From Candidatus Woesearchaeota archaeon (GTDB lineage Archaea > Nanobdellota > Nanobdellia > SCGC-AAA011-G17 > GW2011-AR18), in contig JAGVZM010000004.1 in NCBI GenBank assembly GCA_018302545.1, positions 1 through 53,933 of the forward strand: a stretch of DNA of 53,933 nucleotides. Direction: 5' to 3'. Positions 43,001-50,626 of this stretch are shown here, piece after piece; the stretch's first letter is position 1; the number at the start of each line of letters is the position of its first letter. The notes under the pieces were generated by a model. That model searched no databases. It was not told the DNA's origin and saw nothing but the letters and a program-made list of their open reading frames with translations. The translations under genes and the position numbers were made by a program.

Positions 43001-44618
43001 TGGTGTTACCAAATCTAGGGATCTTATGTCTGATTTACTATATTTATATTTAGAAGAATCTGTAATTGCTTCTTGTAATTCTAGATTAGAAGAAGGAGAA
43101 GTTCAAATAAATAATAGGAAAATAAATATGAAGGGTTATAGATATGATCTAAAAGCGCCTCATCTAAAAAAGAAATTTAAGAATAGATATCTTAATCCTC
43201 CTTTTGAAGCTCTTAATAAGTTAATGAATGATAATTTTTTTAGAGCTAAGATATCAAATGATTATAAAAGAGCTAATTGTAAGAGATTTGGAAATAGAAA
43301 TTTTTTAAAAAGGCTTGAGTTTGTTAATGATTGCATTCTTGCTCCTGGTCCTGAATTGAAAAGAGAATTTGGAGAATCTATTTTGGAATATTTTAATGAT
43401 AATGATAAAATCTTTACAAAAATTAAGTCTGGAAGACAATGTTTTGTTGCTTTATCTGAATATGGTCAAAATTTAATGCAAGAGTTACTAGAATTCCAAA
43501 CTTTGATGAATGGCGATTTAGGTTTTGTTAGAATAAAAAAGATAGAGGAAGTTAATTCAACTTCAGAATATGTCTATGATGTTTCTGTTCCTGGAAATGA
43601 AAATTTTATAGGTGGTTTTGGTGGGATTGTTTGTCATAATTCTGGTGCAGGTATAACTGCTTCGGTTGTAAAAGATGAATTCTTAAGAGGTTGGGCTTTG
43701 GAAGCTGGAGCTTTACCTTTAGCTAATAAAGGAATTTGTGTTGTTGATGAATTAGATAAAATAAATAAAGAGGATACTGATGCTTTGCACTCTGCTATGG
43801 AGCAACAAATAATTCCTATAAATAAAGCTAATATACAGGCCACCTTAACTGCCCAAACTACTTTACTTGCTGCTGCTAATCCTAAATATGGAAGATTTGA
43901 TCCTTATTCTCCAATAGCTTCGCAAATAGATTTACCTAGTACTTTGATTAATAGATTTGATCTAATATTTCCAGTAAGAGATATTCCTAGTAAAGAAAGG
44001 GATGAAAGAATTGCTCTACATGTTTTGGAGAGTGTTCATGATGATACTATCTATGAAACAGAGGTCAGTATTGATTTTATGAGAAAATATATTTCTTATG
44101 CTAAGACCAGAATTAAACCTAAGTTAACTAAAGGAGCTATAACTGAGATTAAGGATTTTTATGTAGGTCTTAGAAATTCTGGGAAAGCAGATGATGAAGG
44201 TGTTAAACCAATTCCAATTTCTGCAAGACAGTTAGAGGGATTGATAAGGCTTTCCACTGCTTCTGCAAGAGTTAGATTAGACACGAAAATAACTAAAGAT
44301 GATGCTAAAAAAGCAATAGATCTTTTGAAATATTGTTTAATGCAAGTAGGTTTTGATCCTGAAACTGGGCAAATAGATATAGATAGAATTAGTAGTGGGA
44401 TTACTGCTTCTGCAAGAGGGAAGATAATTGCTGTTAAAGAGATAATTAGAGATATTGAATCTAGAAGTGGCAAAAAAGAGATTGCTATGGAAGATGTTAT
44501 TGCTGCAGCTGCAGCAAAAGGAATAGAAGAAGGAAAAGTTGAGGAAGCTATAGACCAGCTTAAAAAATCAGGAGATATTTTTGAACCAAGGAGGGGTTTT
44601 ATTTCAAAAGTAGGCTGA
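40062..44618 (+). CDS. mcm: MCM replicative helicase with two inteins
   Basis: 1518-aa precursor. Removing inteins at 326-710 and 736-1193 leaves a 675-aa MCM of normal size. The N-terminal domain has a zinc module (CAGCGNT...CTCGW), the DNA-binding hairpin region and the VPGSKVRVQGVV strand. The AAA+ domain has Walker A GDPG/SGKS (split by intein 1), the GKGA/SGAGIT segment (split by intein 2), Walker B ICVVDELDKI, sensor 1 AANPKYGRFD and arginine finger LINRFDLIFPV. The end is a winged helix. It unwinds DNA at forks; both inteins must splice for ATP hydrolysis. RPA-like and Nudix genes follow. Confidence 0.95.
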   Translation: MDVNEKIEVFKEFIELHYKSQLYGIIQEGKNSLFISFKDLVNFNHELADELLDDPEETIKLAEVSLEQFDLPDGAKNLLVRFKDLPETQRIRISDIRSVHLGKFLYIEGIVRQASDVRPQVVSARFECAGCGNTLSILQIDTKFKEPSRCTCGWRGKFRLLSKELIDVQHLKIEESPENLEGGEQPKRLSVFLKQDLVDPKMERRTVPGSKVRVQGVVKEVPIQLKTGAQSTRYDLVLESNNIEPMQEDYSQINLTGEDEEKIKVFSKDPFVFDKFVKAIAPSIYGHDRIKEALVLQLLGGLRREKPDGTTTRGDIHVLLIGDPGCIAGDSQVSLYHKGMEKIYNLGSEHLQPINEVVTKIRRDAHDKPYDFATVFQKYKNQPVLRLTTETGKQVICTYNQPFLTKEGWKRADELLLNTKIRVMPKIPNHIKSLAFTNFLPVEKKSGSLKNVIIPSYYTKELAALCGYIIGDGNIHPKGYRVTCYVNEEEKDLLQHLCNLWRNVFGIEPAFIVRNTEPLIKVIDDGNGLLREFVSTQNIYLLEINSKQITSCLSPLSEKRVPQQIFQSPKEVIAEFIAWLFEADGCSFSKGRGRTSVQLKSKSVDLLRDVQLLLLYFGIHSRIVEDNLCIRRSYDIELFARSIGFRSQKKKNKLLSVLYSLQFKSEQQKRKKFQRYERVVDLVPFGSIDVYDFEVPVSHRFIANGIVCHNSGKSQLLQFISKAAPKARFVSGKGASLDYNEPLLIRNEGILQIVKIGEFVDLNCENIDESFVGLKERIEILSLNLKTKKLEWKYINSVYRHKTSDKLLKFTLESGRQVTVTKDHSIFILEDGKVITKNAGQLNLNNCVVIPSKIPHLHFETNLSLDIARLIGYYIAEGHMRNDHGSYKIEFTLNKSEDQIINDIRYISKLHLNSEARAYPHGENGARIIIYGKEAYFKFAHFLPDVVGKDALTKRVPLIILNSNSEIKKQFINGYIAGDAGVTKSRDLMSDLLYLYLEESVIASCNSRLEEGEVQINNRKINMKGYRYDLKAPHLKKKFKNRYLNPPFEALNKLMNDNFFRAKISNDYKRANCKRFGNRNFLKRLEFVNDCILAPGPELKREFGESILEYFNDNDKIFTKIKSGRQCFVALSEYGQNLMQELLEFQTLMNGDLGFVRIKKIEEVNSTSEYVYDVSVPGNENFIGGFGGIVCHNSGAGITASVVKDEFLRGWALEAGALPLANKGICVVDELDKINKEDTDALHSAMEQQIIPINKANIQATLTAQTTLLAAANPKYGRFDPYSPIASQIDLPSTLINRFDLIFPVRDIPSKERDERIALHVLESVHDDTIYETEVSIDFMRKYISYAKTRIKPKLTKGAITEIKDFYVGLRNSGKADDEGVKPIPISARQLEGLIRLSTASARVRLDTKITKDDAKKAIDLLKYCLMQVGFDPETGQIDIDRISSGITASARGKIIAVKEIIRDIESRSGKKEIAMEDVIAAAAAKGIEEGKVEEAIDQLKKSGDIFEPRRGFISKVG
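41037..42191 (+). other. MCM intein 1 with LAGLIDADG homing endonuclease (385 aa)
   Basis: Residues 326-710. It begins C326 (CIAGDSQVSLYHKGMEKI), has block C LAALCGYIIGDGNIHP and block E IAEFIAWLFEADGCSFSKG (the two LAGLIDADG helices with acidic residues retained), and ends DVYDFEVPVSHRFIANG...CHN before extein Ser711. The junction is G-C and N-SGKS inside Walker A. The acidic residues of both helices look intact, so the endonuclease may be active. Confidence 0.93.
42267..43640 (+). other. MCM intein 2 with LAGLIDADG homing endonuclease (458 aa)
   Basis: Residues 736-1193. The predicted first residue is Ser736 (SLDYNEPLLIRNEGILQI), because splicing there restores GKGASGAGIT, the normal MCM sequence. 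Block B reads VTVTKDHSIFIL. The endonuclease has IARLIGYYIAEGHM and FINGYIAGDAGVTKS. It ends YVYDVSVPGNENFIGGFG...CHN before extein Ser1194. Ser as first residue is less common than Cys. Confidence 0.9.
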
Positions 44619-44662
44619 ATCACAATTAAGCTTTTAAGTAAATGCTTTTTATTTTTTGAAAT

Positions 44663-45346
44663 ATGGAAGAAATCAAAAGAAATGTGGCTTATAAGGCATG
44701 GATTGCTACTCTTCTTAGTGGGAATTATATTAAAGGGGCTGGTCAATTTGAAAGTGGTTATATCAATGTTAAAGATAATAAAGTTAGTAGAGTTAATCTT
44801 GTGGGGAGTATAATTGATAAGTATCAAGGGAATAATTATTTAGGGGTCAGTTTAGATGATGGATCTGGTGTAATTTTACTTAAAAGCTGGAATGAAGATG
44901 TTAATTTGTTCAATGGTTTTGAAATTGGAGATTTAGTTTTAGTTGTTGGGAAAATTAAGGAATACAATAATAGTATCTATGTCTCTCCTGAAATTGCTAG
45001 AAAATTAGATAATCCTTTATGGTTAAAAGTTAGGAAGTTAGAACTAATTAAAGAATATGGTGAAGTTGAAAGAGTTGAAACTGTTGCTAATATTAACCCA
45101 GGAAGTTCCCATGAGGATGATTATGTTTCTAATGCTATTGAGGAAAAAGTACAGAGTAGCTCTAATAATTCTACTAGAGAAATCTTGTTGAGTTTAATTG
45201 AGAATTTGGATAGTGGAATGGGAGCGGATATTGATCAAGTTCTGGAGAAAAGCGGTTTAGGAGATAATGGTCAAAAAATTATAAAAGATTTAATAAAAGA
45301 AGGAGAGGTCTTTGAATTACAAGTAGGTAGATTAAGGGTCATGTGA
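44663..45346 (+). CDS. OB-fold single-strand DNA-binding protein, RPA-like
   Basis: 227 aa. An OB-fold (about 40-115; VNLVGSIIDKYQGNNYLGVSLDDGSGVI through DLVLVVGKIKEYNNSIYVSPEI, first parts shown) of the tRNA_anti/RPA32 type is followed by a linker and a C-terminal winged-helix-like region (about 165-227; ILLSLIENLDSGMGADIDQV). That is the architecture of the archaeal RPA32-like subunit, which binds ssDNA in replication. The gene sits directly downstream of mcm with its own TATA-like element; its stop overlaps the next ATG (TGATG). Confidence 0.75.
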   Translation: MEEIKRNVAYKAWIATLLSGNYIKGAGQFESGYINVKDNKVSRVNLVGSIIDKYQGNNYLGVSLDDGSGVILLKSWNEDVNLFNGFEIGDLVLVVGKIKEYNNSIYVSPEIARKLDNPLWLKVRKLELIKEYGEVERVETVANINPGSSHEDDYVSNAIEEKVQSSSNNSTREILLSLIENLDSGMGADIDQVLEKSGLGDNGQKIIKDLIKEGEVFELQVGRLRVM

Positions 45347-45768
45347 TGATGGTTGATAAGTTATATGTGGCTATGAAGGCTTTTATTATTTTTAATAATA
45401 AGGTCCTAATTTTAAGAGAGGGCAGTAAATATAATGATGGAACACAAATTGCTAAATATGATTTTCCTGGAGGCAGGGTTAAATTGGGGGAGAGATTTGA
45501 TCAAGGTTTAATAAGGGAAGTCAAAGAAGAAACTGGTTTGGATGTTAAGTTTGGTAAGCCTTTAGCAGTTAATGAGTGGAGACCTAAAGTTAGAGGTGAA
45601 GAATGGCAGATAGTTGCTACATTTATTGAATGTTCTTCAGATACAGATAGAGTTTTTTTGAGTGAGGATCATGATGACTTTAAATGGATTGATCCTAAAG
45701 ACTATAAAGGAAATAATATAATCGAAACTAATCTTGTTGCTTTTGAGAATTATTTGAAGAAGATTTGA
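45346..45768 (+). CDS. Nudix hydrolase
   Basis: 140 aa from ATG 45346, which overlaps the upstream TGA stop (TGATG), so it is translationally coupled to the RPA-like gene. The Nudix box G-x5-E-x7-REVKEETGL is complete (GRVKLGERFDQG...REVKEETGLDV). It probably hydrolyses a nucleoside diphosphate derivative such as an oxidised dNTP or NDP-sugar; the substrate is not evident. Its 3' end overlaps the convergent FAD oxidoreductase by 41 bp. Confidence 0.9.
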   Translation: MMVDKLYVAMKAFIIFNNKVLILREGSKYNDGTQIAKYDFPGGRVKLGERFDQGLIREVKEETGLDVKFGKPLAVNEWRPKVRGEEWQIVATFIECSSDTDRVFLSEDHDDFKWIDPKDYKGNNIIETNLVAFENYLKKI

Positions 45769-46873
45769 TTATTTGATTTGCTGCATATATTCCTGTTATG
45801 AATGCATCTTCCATTCCAATTAAATTATGATCTCCAATTAGATAGGTATCTTTTCTTGAATTAGACTTCCAAATTATTTTTCCATATGTATGAAAAGCAG
45901 GTTTCCATTCCTGAATATTTATTACCCTTGGATTAGTGAAATATCTTTTTAGGTCAATTTTTTTTATTTTAGAATAAACTATGTAACTTCCATCTTGTTG
46001 TTTTCTTATGAAAATTATTTCTGATCTATTTGGAAATAATTCATATTGACCTGACTTTTTTTTGAGTTCTCCTAATAAATGAATTCCAAAACAATTTGAT
46101 GGTTTTTTTATATTTCTTAATCCTAAGAGTTTTTTTGATATTTTGGGGGGTGTTGCAATAACTAGATTTTTAGTTTTATATACTAATCCTTTTTTCGTTT
46201 TAATCTTTTTATCTTTGATAGATGTTACCACATCTATCTTTATTTTATCTTTGAATTTATCTATTAGTCTGTTTTTTAGGAATTCAAATTCATATGCAGG
46301 GATTATTAATGCTGTACATAAACGGAGAAAATCCAAAGCTGAGATTTTATTTATTTTTTCGAATGTGCACATGTATATTCCTTCTGATAGAAATTTTTCA
46401 GTAATTTTCTCAAATTTTTTATTTTTAATAAACTCTTCTGCTGTTTGAAAATATAGTGATTTGTAATATTCATCACTTTCTATTACTTCTTTTTGACTTT
46501 TGTTTAGACATAGTATCTTAAATTTCTCGTATTTTTTCTTGAATATTTTTAATGTTATAATGAACCTTATTGTCTCAATGGGATGTTTCATCATTCTAAT
46601 TAGGTGATAATTTTTTCCATGCCAATGAAACCCTATTTGTAATGGATGCATCCTTTCTTTCTTTTTTATATAAGGTAAAATATTATGATAATTTTTAAGT
46701 ACAAAATATGCACCATAGTTTACATTTCCATCTTTAGAACTTAATATTCTTCCACCAATATCTTTCGTAATTAAAAGAAATTCTTTATTATATTCTTGGA
46801 GTTTTTTTGCACATGCTAAACCTGATATTCCCCCTCCAATTATAATTGTATCTACCTCTCTTTCTATTGGCAT
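45728..46873 (-). CDS. FAD-dependent amine oxidase/desaturase-like oxidoreductase
   Basis: 381 aa. The N-terminal Rossmann motif IIIGGGISGLACAKKL (G13-x-G15-x2-G18) is followed by GGRILSSKDGNVNYGAYFV, typical of the flavin-containing amine oxidase/phytoene-desaturase superfamily (the GGR motif). NLVIATPP near residue 240 and YLIGDHNLIGMEDAFITGIY at the C-terminus are the family's later motifs. The substrate is unknown. The last 13 codons overlap the Nudix gene on the opposite strand. Its promoter appears to be the TATA at 46897-46904 shared with the aIF2-beta gene. Confidence 0.8.
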   Translation of the reverse strand: MPIEREVDTIIIGGGISGLACAKKLQEYNKEFLLITKDIGGRILSSKDGNVNYGAYFVLKNYHNILPYIKKKERMHPLQIGFHWHGKNYHLIRMMKHPIETIRFIITLKIFKKKYEKFKILCLNKSQKEVIESDEYYKSLYFQTAEEFIKNKKFEKITEKFLSEGIYMCTFEKINKISALDFLRLCTALIIPAYEFEFLKNRLIDKFKDKIKIDVVTSIKDKKIKTKKGLVYKTKNLVIATPPKISKKLLGLRNIKKPSNCFGIHLLGELKKKSGQYELFPNRSEIIFIRKQQDGSYIVYSKIKKIDLKRYFTNPRVINIQEWKPAFHTYGKIIWKSNSRKDTYLIGDHNLIGMEDAFITGIYAANQIIKSSSNNSQKQQD

Positions 46874-46896
46874 TATCCTTTATTTTTCTCAAAACC

Positions 46897-46904
46897 TTTA
46901 TATA
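46897..46904. promoter_or_regulatory. Symmetrical TATA box shared by the FAD oxidoreductase and aIF2-beta genes
   Basis: CTTTATATAC on the plus strand and GTATATAAAGG on the minus strand describe the same site. Its centre is about 25 nt from ATG 46926 and about 28 nt from ATG 46873. The gap is only 52 bp. Confidence 0.55.
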
Positions 46905-46925
46905 CATTTCTAGATTTTTAGTTTT

Positions 46926-47330
46926 ATGAAATCTTATGAACAAATGTTGGAAGAAGGATTGAAGTCTTTACCAGAAGGGGCAGTTGTTACTAAAAGATTT
47001 GAGATTCCTAATGTTAAAGGGCATATTCAAGGCAATAAAACAGTTATAACCAACTTTAATCAAATACTTGATTCTTTGAGAAGGGATAGAGATCATTTCT
47101 TGAAATATTTGTTTAGAGAGTTAGCGGCAAGGGGAGATTTTGATGGTCCTAGATTGGTTTTGAATAGGAAGGTTAGTGCTGTTTTGATTAATCAAAAAAT
47201 AGACCAATATTCCAAACTCTATGTTTTATGCAGTAGTTGTGGTAAACCTGATACACAGATTTTAGAGAATGAAGGGATTACTTATTTGAAATGTAATGCT
47301 TGTGGTGATCAAAAAAAGATTACATTATAA
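46926..47330 (+). CDS. eif2b: Translation initiation factor 2 beta subunit
   Basis: 134-aa aIF2-beta. The N-terminal helix MKSYEQMLEEGLKSLPEG, the central alpha-beta domain (KTVITNFNQILDSLRRDRDHFLKY, FRELAARGDFDGPRLVLNRK) and the C-terminal zinc ribbon (C-SS-C...C-NA-C) match the archaeal family in length and order. It is part of the aIF2 heterotrimer that brings initiator tRNA to the ribosome. The NMD3-like gene follows by 4 nt. Confidence 0.95.
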   Translation: MKSYEQMLEEGLKSLPEGAVVTKRFEIPNVKGHIQGNKTVITNFNQILDSLRRDRDHFLKYLFRELAARGDFDGPRLVLNRKVSAVLINQKIDQYSKLYVLCSSCGKPDTQILENEGITYLKCNACGDQKKITL

Positions 47331-47334
47331 GATT

Positions 47335-47658
47335 ATGACAAGTGAAAATAGCAAGCATCCGGAATACTATGAAGCGGTTTTGCAGATTAGGCCTTTGAAT
47401 GAGGAAGTTTTAAATTTTGTTATTGGTTTAGTTGAGGCCAGAAAAGGCACTTCTATTTCCAAGATTGATGAACTTAAAACAGGTTATGATGTTTATATTA
47501 GTGATCAGAAATTTGCTAGAAGCGGATTGGTGAGTAGTCTTAGGAAAAAGTATAAGAATTCAAAAGTTGTAATCACTAAAAGTTTATATGGAATACATAG
47601 AATGAAGAGTAAATTGATATATAGAGCTACTATCTTGTTTAGATTAGATAAGATTTAA
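47335..47658 (+). CDS. NMD3-like protein, short form
   Basis: 107 aa from ATG 47335 (MTSENSKHPEYYEAVLQIRP), 4 nt after aIF2-beta. Longer reading upstream runs inside the aIF2-beta gene. The segment TGYDVYISDQKFARSGLVSSLRKKY and the ending LIYRATILFRL match the central part of archaeal NMD3, a large-subunit biogenesis/quality factor. The N-terminal zinc-binding repeats of full-length NMD3 are missing, so this is a reduced form, or the zinc domains have been lost to another gene. The assignment is moderate. Confidence 0.55.
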   Translation: MTSENSKHPEYYEAVLQIRPLNEEVLNFVIGLVEARKGTSISKIDELKTGYDVYISDQKFARSGLVSSLRKKYKNSKVVITKSLYGIHRMKSKLIYRATILFRLDKI

Positions 47659-48365
47659 GCTGCTTTTTTTTCTATTAATTGATAAAATTCAACAATTAAA
47701 CAATTTAAGTCCCTATCTTTAAATTCTTCTAAAAGTGTAGCTTTGTATGCTGCCATAACTGGCTTATAATTAAGTGTACTTAGTCTTGCCTTTAAACTTA
47801 AAAGAGTTCTCTCTAATCCTATAATCTTTGGTGTTTCTAGAACTATTTTTCTTAAATCCTCAATAATCTTAATTAAGTGATTTAATCTTCCATCGTAACT
47901 TCCACTTCTTTGCCATTTTGCTTCTCTGATGTTTTTATCTAACAAGTTAGGAAATGATTCAACTTTTGTTCTAAATAATAAAATATTTTCTTTTTGTTTA
48001 ATTTCTTTTTGTATTTCTTCATCTGCTTCAATATCTTGGAAAATATTGTTTATAATATAACCCAATCCACATCCCATGAAAATCGATTTTATTTTTGCTT
48101 TCATTTCTTTTGGAAGGGTTACCAATTTTTCTTTATTTAAGTATAATGTCCAATCTTTATTTAGTAATGTTAGCTCTTGGATTTGCATTATTTGAGTTAT
48201 TCTTTTGTCTTGTGTTTTTATATAAAAATTATAAATGTTTGTGTAATAATTAGTGACGTTGCTTCCAACCAATACCTTTTCAGATTCTACTACAAATTCA
48301 TTTAAATTATGAAAATTTCTTACTAAATAATTTAATACTTCACTGGAAATTCTTATACTTTCCAT
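47655..48365 (-). CDS. Hypothetical helical protein (236 aa)
   Basis: Soluble, predominantly helical protein (VLNYLVRNFHNLNEFVVES, EIQKEIKQKENILLF, RLNHLIKIIEDLRKIVL). No recognised motif or cysteine cluster. It has 4 bp of overlap with the NMD3-like gene and is divergent from aIF1A. Function unknown. Confidence 0.55.
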   Translation of the reverse strand: MESIRISSEVLNYLVRNFHNLNEFVVESEKVLVGSNVTNYYTNIYNFYIKTQDKRITQIMQIQELTLLNKDWTLYLNKEKLVTLPKEMKAKIKSIFMGCGLGYIINNIFQDIEADEEIQKEIKQKENILLFRTKVESFPNLLDKNIREAKWQRSGSYDGRLNHLIKIIEDLRKIVLETPKIIGLERTLLSLKARLSTLNYKPVMAAYKATLLEEFKDRDLNCLIVEFYQLIEKKAA

Positions 48366-48426
48366 TTTTTCTAATTTCTTTTACTTTATTAAATACTTTT
48401 TGAATAGTCCTTTTTTAATAAATAAC

Positions 48427-48434
48427 TTTAAATA
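48427..48434 (+). promoter_or_regulatory. TATA box for the aIF1A gene
   Basis: TTTAAATA is centred about 25 nt before ATG 48456. Confidence 0.5.
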
Positions 48435-48455
48435 TCCTTTCTTTGTAGGGATTTT

Positions 48456-48821
48456 ATGGCAAGTCCTCAGGCAAAAGCTAGAAAAGGGAAATCTGATTTT
48501 AAAAATAGAGACAGTCAAGAAGAAATTATAGAGAGAGTTAGGCTTCCTAGAGGCAAAGAAACATTTGGCATTTTAGATCAAAGATTAGGTGGAAGTAAAA
48601 TGAGAGTTAGGTGTATGGATGGTAAAACTAGGATTTGCAGAGTTCCTGGAAGATTAAAAAGGAAATTGTGGGTTAGAGAGGGGGATATTTTATTAATAGA
48701 ACCTTGGTTACTTGGAGGAGATGATAAGGGAGATGTTGTCTACAAATATAGATCCAATCAAGTTGCTTGGTTAAAGAAAAAAGGTCTTTTAGATGAGTTA
48801 GACACTTATGAAGAATTCTAA
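48456..48821 (+). CDS. eif1A: Translation initiation factor 1A
   Basis: 121-aa aIF1A. The S1/OB fold runs ERVRLPRGKETFGILDQRLG, KMRVRCMDGKTRICRVPGRL and WVREGDILLIEPW, with a basic N-terminal tail and the acidic C-terminal end. It helps position initiator tRNA in the small subunit. Its stop lies inside the next gene (14-bp overlap), so the two are translated in a coupled way. Confidence 0.96.
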   Translation: MASPQAKARKGKSDFKNRDSQEEIIERVRLPRGKETFGILDQRLGGSKMRVRCMDGKTRICRVPGRLKRKLWVREGDILLIEPWLLGGDDKGDVVYKYRSNQVAWLKKKGLLDELDTYEEF

Positions 48822-49368
48822 ATTTGTTTCTAGAGCTGGTGAAAAATTAGATTTTGCTTTAAATTATTTTAATATTGAAGTTGAGAATAAAATTATTTTG
48901 GATCTAGGTAGTTCCACTGGTGGTTTTGTTGATTGTTTACTGCAGAGGCGAGCTGGCAAAGTTTATTCTGTTGATACAGCAAAGATGATGCTTAACAATA
49001 AATTGAAATTAAATCCTCGAGTTGAAGTTATTGTTGGAAATGCTGTTCATGTCCAGGTGGGTCAAGTAGATGTAATTACTATAGATGTTGGTTGGACTAG
49101 ACAGGAATTAATAATTCCTAATGCATTGAAAAATTTAAAAATTGGAGGAGATATAGTTTCTTTAATAAAACCTCAATATGAAGCTGAGAGAAGGTGGTTG
49201 ACTAAAGGAGTTGTTGAAAAGATGTTTTTAGAAAAGACTCTAGAGAAAGTTAAAGTTAATTTAAGTAAATTTGATAATTTAGAGATTAAATCTATAATTG
49301 AATCTCCTTTAAAAGGTGGTAAGGGCAAGAATATAGAATACTTGATGTGGTGTAAAAAAGTAAGGTAG
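48808..49368 (+). CDS. TlyA/FtsJ-type rRNA 2'-O-methyltransferase without S4 domain
   Basis: 186 aa. KFVSRAGEKLDFAL leads into the SAM-binding ILDLGSSTGGFVDCLLQRRA, VDVITIDVGWTRQELI, and SLIKPQYEAERRW, the K-D-K-E-type FtsJ core as in TlyA. The N-terminal S4 RNA-binding domain of bacterial TlyA is absent. It probably methylates rRNA ribose; the site is unknown. It overlaps aIF1A by 14 bp and precedes RIO1, so it belongs to the ribosome-biogenesis operon. Confidence 0.8.
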   Translation: MKNSKFVSRAGEKLDFALNYFNIEVENKIILDLGSSTGGFVDCLLQRRAGKVYSVDTAKMMLNNKLKLNPRVEVIVGNAVHVQVGQVDVITIDVGWTRQELIIPNALKNLKIGGDIVSLIKPQYEAERRWLTKGVVEKMFLEKTLEKVKVNLSKFDNLEIKSIIESPLKGGKGKNIEYLMWCKKVR

Positions 49369-49369
49369 A

Positions 49370-49379
49370 TTTATATAAC
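49370..49379 (+). promoter_or_regulatory. TATA box for rio1
   Basis: ATTTATATAAC ends about 20 nt before ATG 49399, with its centre 25 nt away. It starts just after the TlyA-like stop, so rio1 has its own promoter as well as possible read-through. Confidence 0.5.
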
Positions 49380-49398
49380 TTCCTGAATTTTTATTTAT

Positions 49399-50106
49399 AT
49401 GATCACTAAAGAGAAATTTAAAGTTTTCAAAAATGTTTTTGATGAAAAGACTTTAAGAGTTTTATTTAAATTAGAATCTGATGGTTATTTTGAAGATCTA
49501 GTTAGTCCTATAAAAGTTGGTAAAGAGAGTAATGTATTTTCTGCAATTAAAAAAGATGGAACTTATGTTGTTGTAAAAATATATAGGGTGAATAATGCGG
49601 ATTTTAAAAGGATGTATAACTATATTGCTGCTGACTCTAGGTTTGAAGGATTGAGTAATCAAAGAAGGAAAGTTATATTTGCTTGGGCACAAAGAGAATA
49701 TAGGAATCTATTTGTTGCAAGAGAATTTGGTGCTAATGTTCCTTTAGTTTATGCTGTTAATGATAATGTTTTAGTTATGGAGTTGATAGGAGAGAAGGCG
49801 GAATGTGATCCTTTATTAAAAGATAGTGCACCTAAAAATGTTGAAAATTTTTATAAATTACTTTTAGAAGATCTTAAGAAATTTTATAAAGCAGGTTTTG
49901 TTCATGGTGATTTAAGTGAGTTTAATATTTTAAACCATAAAGATAAACCCTATGTAATTGATTTGAGTCATGGAACTAAACTTGATTGTGATTTGGCTAA
50001 TCAATTATTAGAGAGGGATGTTAAAAATATTGTTAGATATTTTAATAAACTTGGTTTGAAATTAACATATCAAGATGTTTTAAAGGAGATCAAAAATGGA
50101 TTTTAA
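49399..50106 (+). CDS. rio1: RIO1-family atypical Ser/Thr kinase
   Basis: 235 aa. The P-loop reads VGKESNVFSAIKKDGTYVVVKIY, with the catalytic lysine in VVVKIY; the linker WAQREYRNLFVAREFGANVP is typical of RIO kinases; the catalytic loop is FVHGDLSEFNIL and the metal-binding loop YVIDLSHGT. It acts late in small-subunit maturation. The last residues overlap the KH-domain gene by 11 bp, matching the conserved archaeal pairing of rio1 and Pno1/Dim2 homologues. Confidence 0.95.
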   Translation: MITKEKFKVFKNVFDEKTLRVLFKLESDGYFEDLVSPIKVGKESNVFSAIKKDGTYVVVKIYRVNNADFKRMYNYIAADSRFEGLSNQRRKVIFAWAQREYRNLFVAREFGANVPLVYAVNDNVLVMELIGEKAECDPLLKDSAPKNVENFYKLLLEDLKKFYKAGFVHGDLSEFNILNHKDKPYVIDLSHGTKLDCDLANQLLERDVKNIVRYFNKLGLKLTYQDVLKEIKNGF

Positions 50107-50626
50107 TTATGAGGTTAAGGTGCCTAAAGATAGAGTTGCTGTTTTATTAGGTGTTAAAGGTAGTATAAAAAGAAAAATTCAAACTGCGCTAAATATTAAA
50201 CTTATTATTGATTCTAAAACTGGAGATGTTGTTTTGGAAGGTAAAGATAGTTTAAATTTGTTGGTTGGACAGAATATTGTTAAGGCAATAGGTAGAGGTT
50301 TTAATCCAGAAGTGGCTCTGGAATTGTTAAATGAAAATAATCATTTTGAAATTATTAATGTTGAAGATTTTGCTAATAATTCTAAAAATAGATTTGTTGG
50401 TTTAAAATCTAGAGTTATAGGCACTGGAGGCAAAGCTAGAAAGACTGTTGAGATATTAACGGATACTAAGATTGTTGTATATGGGAAGACTATTGGTATA
50501 ATTGGTAATTATGAAGGTGTTGAATTAGCTAGAAAAGCCTTTGAAAGTTTGTTAGGCGGAAGCAGGCATTCAACTATTTATGCTTGGTTAGATAGACAAA
50601 AAAAGAAATTAAAAATTAAACTATAG
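50096..50626 (+). CDS. KH-domain RNA-binding protein (Pno1/Dim2 homologue)
   Basis: 176 aa with two KH motifs: VPKDRVAVLLGVKGSIKRKI near the N-terminus and VGLKSRVIGTGGKARKTVEI (about 100-120) with the G-x-G-G loop. The C-terminal HSTIYAWLDRQKKKLKIK is characteristic of archaeal Pno1/Dim2/Krr1-like proteins, which bind the 3' end of pre-16S rRNA during small-subunit assembly. It overlaps rio1 by 11 bp and closes the translation cluster. Confidence 0.92.
   Translation: MDFNYEVKVPKDRVAVLLGVKGSIKRKIQTALNIKLIIDSKTGDVVLEGKDSLNLLVGQNIVKAIGRGFNPEVALELLNENNHFEIINVEDFANNSKNRFVGLKSRVIGTGGKARKTVEILTDTKIVVYGKTIGIIGNYEGVELARKAFESLLGGSRHSTIYAWLDRQKKKLKIKL

Noticed and set aside
44159-44827. 222-aa antisense frame spanning the end of mcm and start of the RPA-like gene
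   Set aside because: Lies over two confident genes; no TATA or family resemblance.
45343-45352. GTGATGATGG as a possible C box
   Set aside because: It is the TGATG stop/start overlap of the RPA-like and Nudix genes; no D box or terminal stem nearby.
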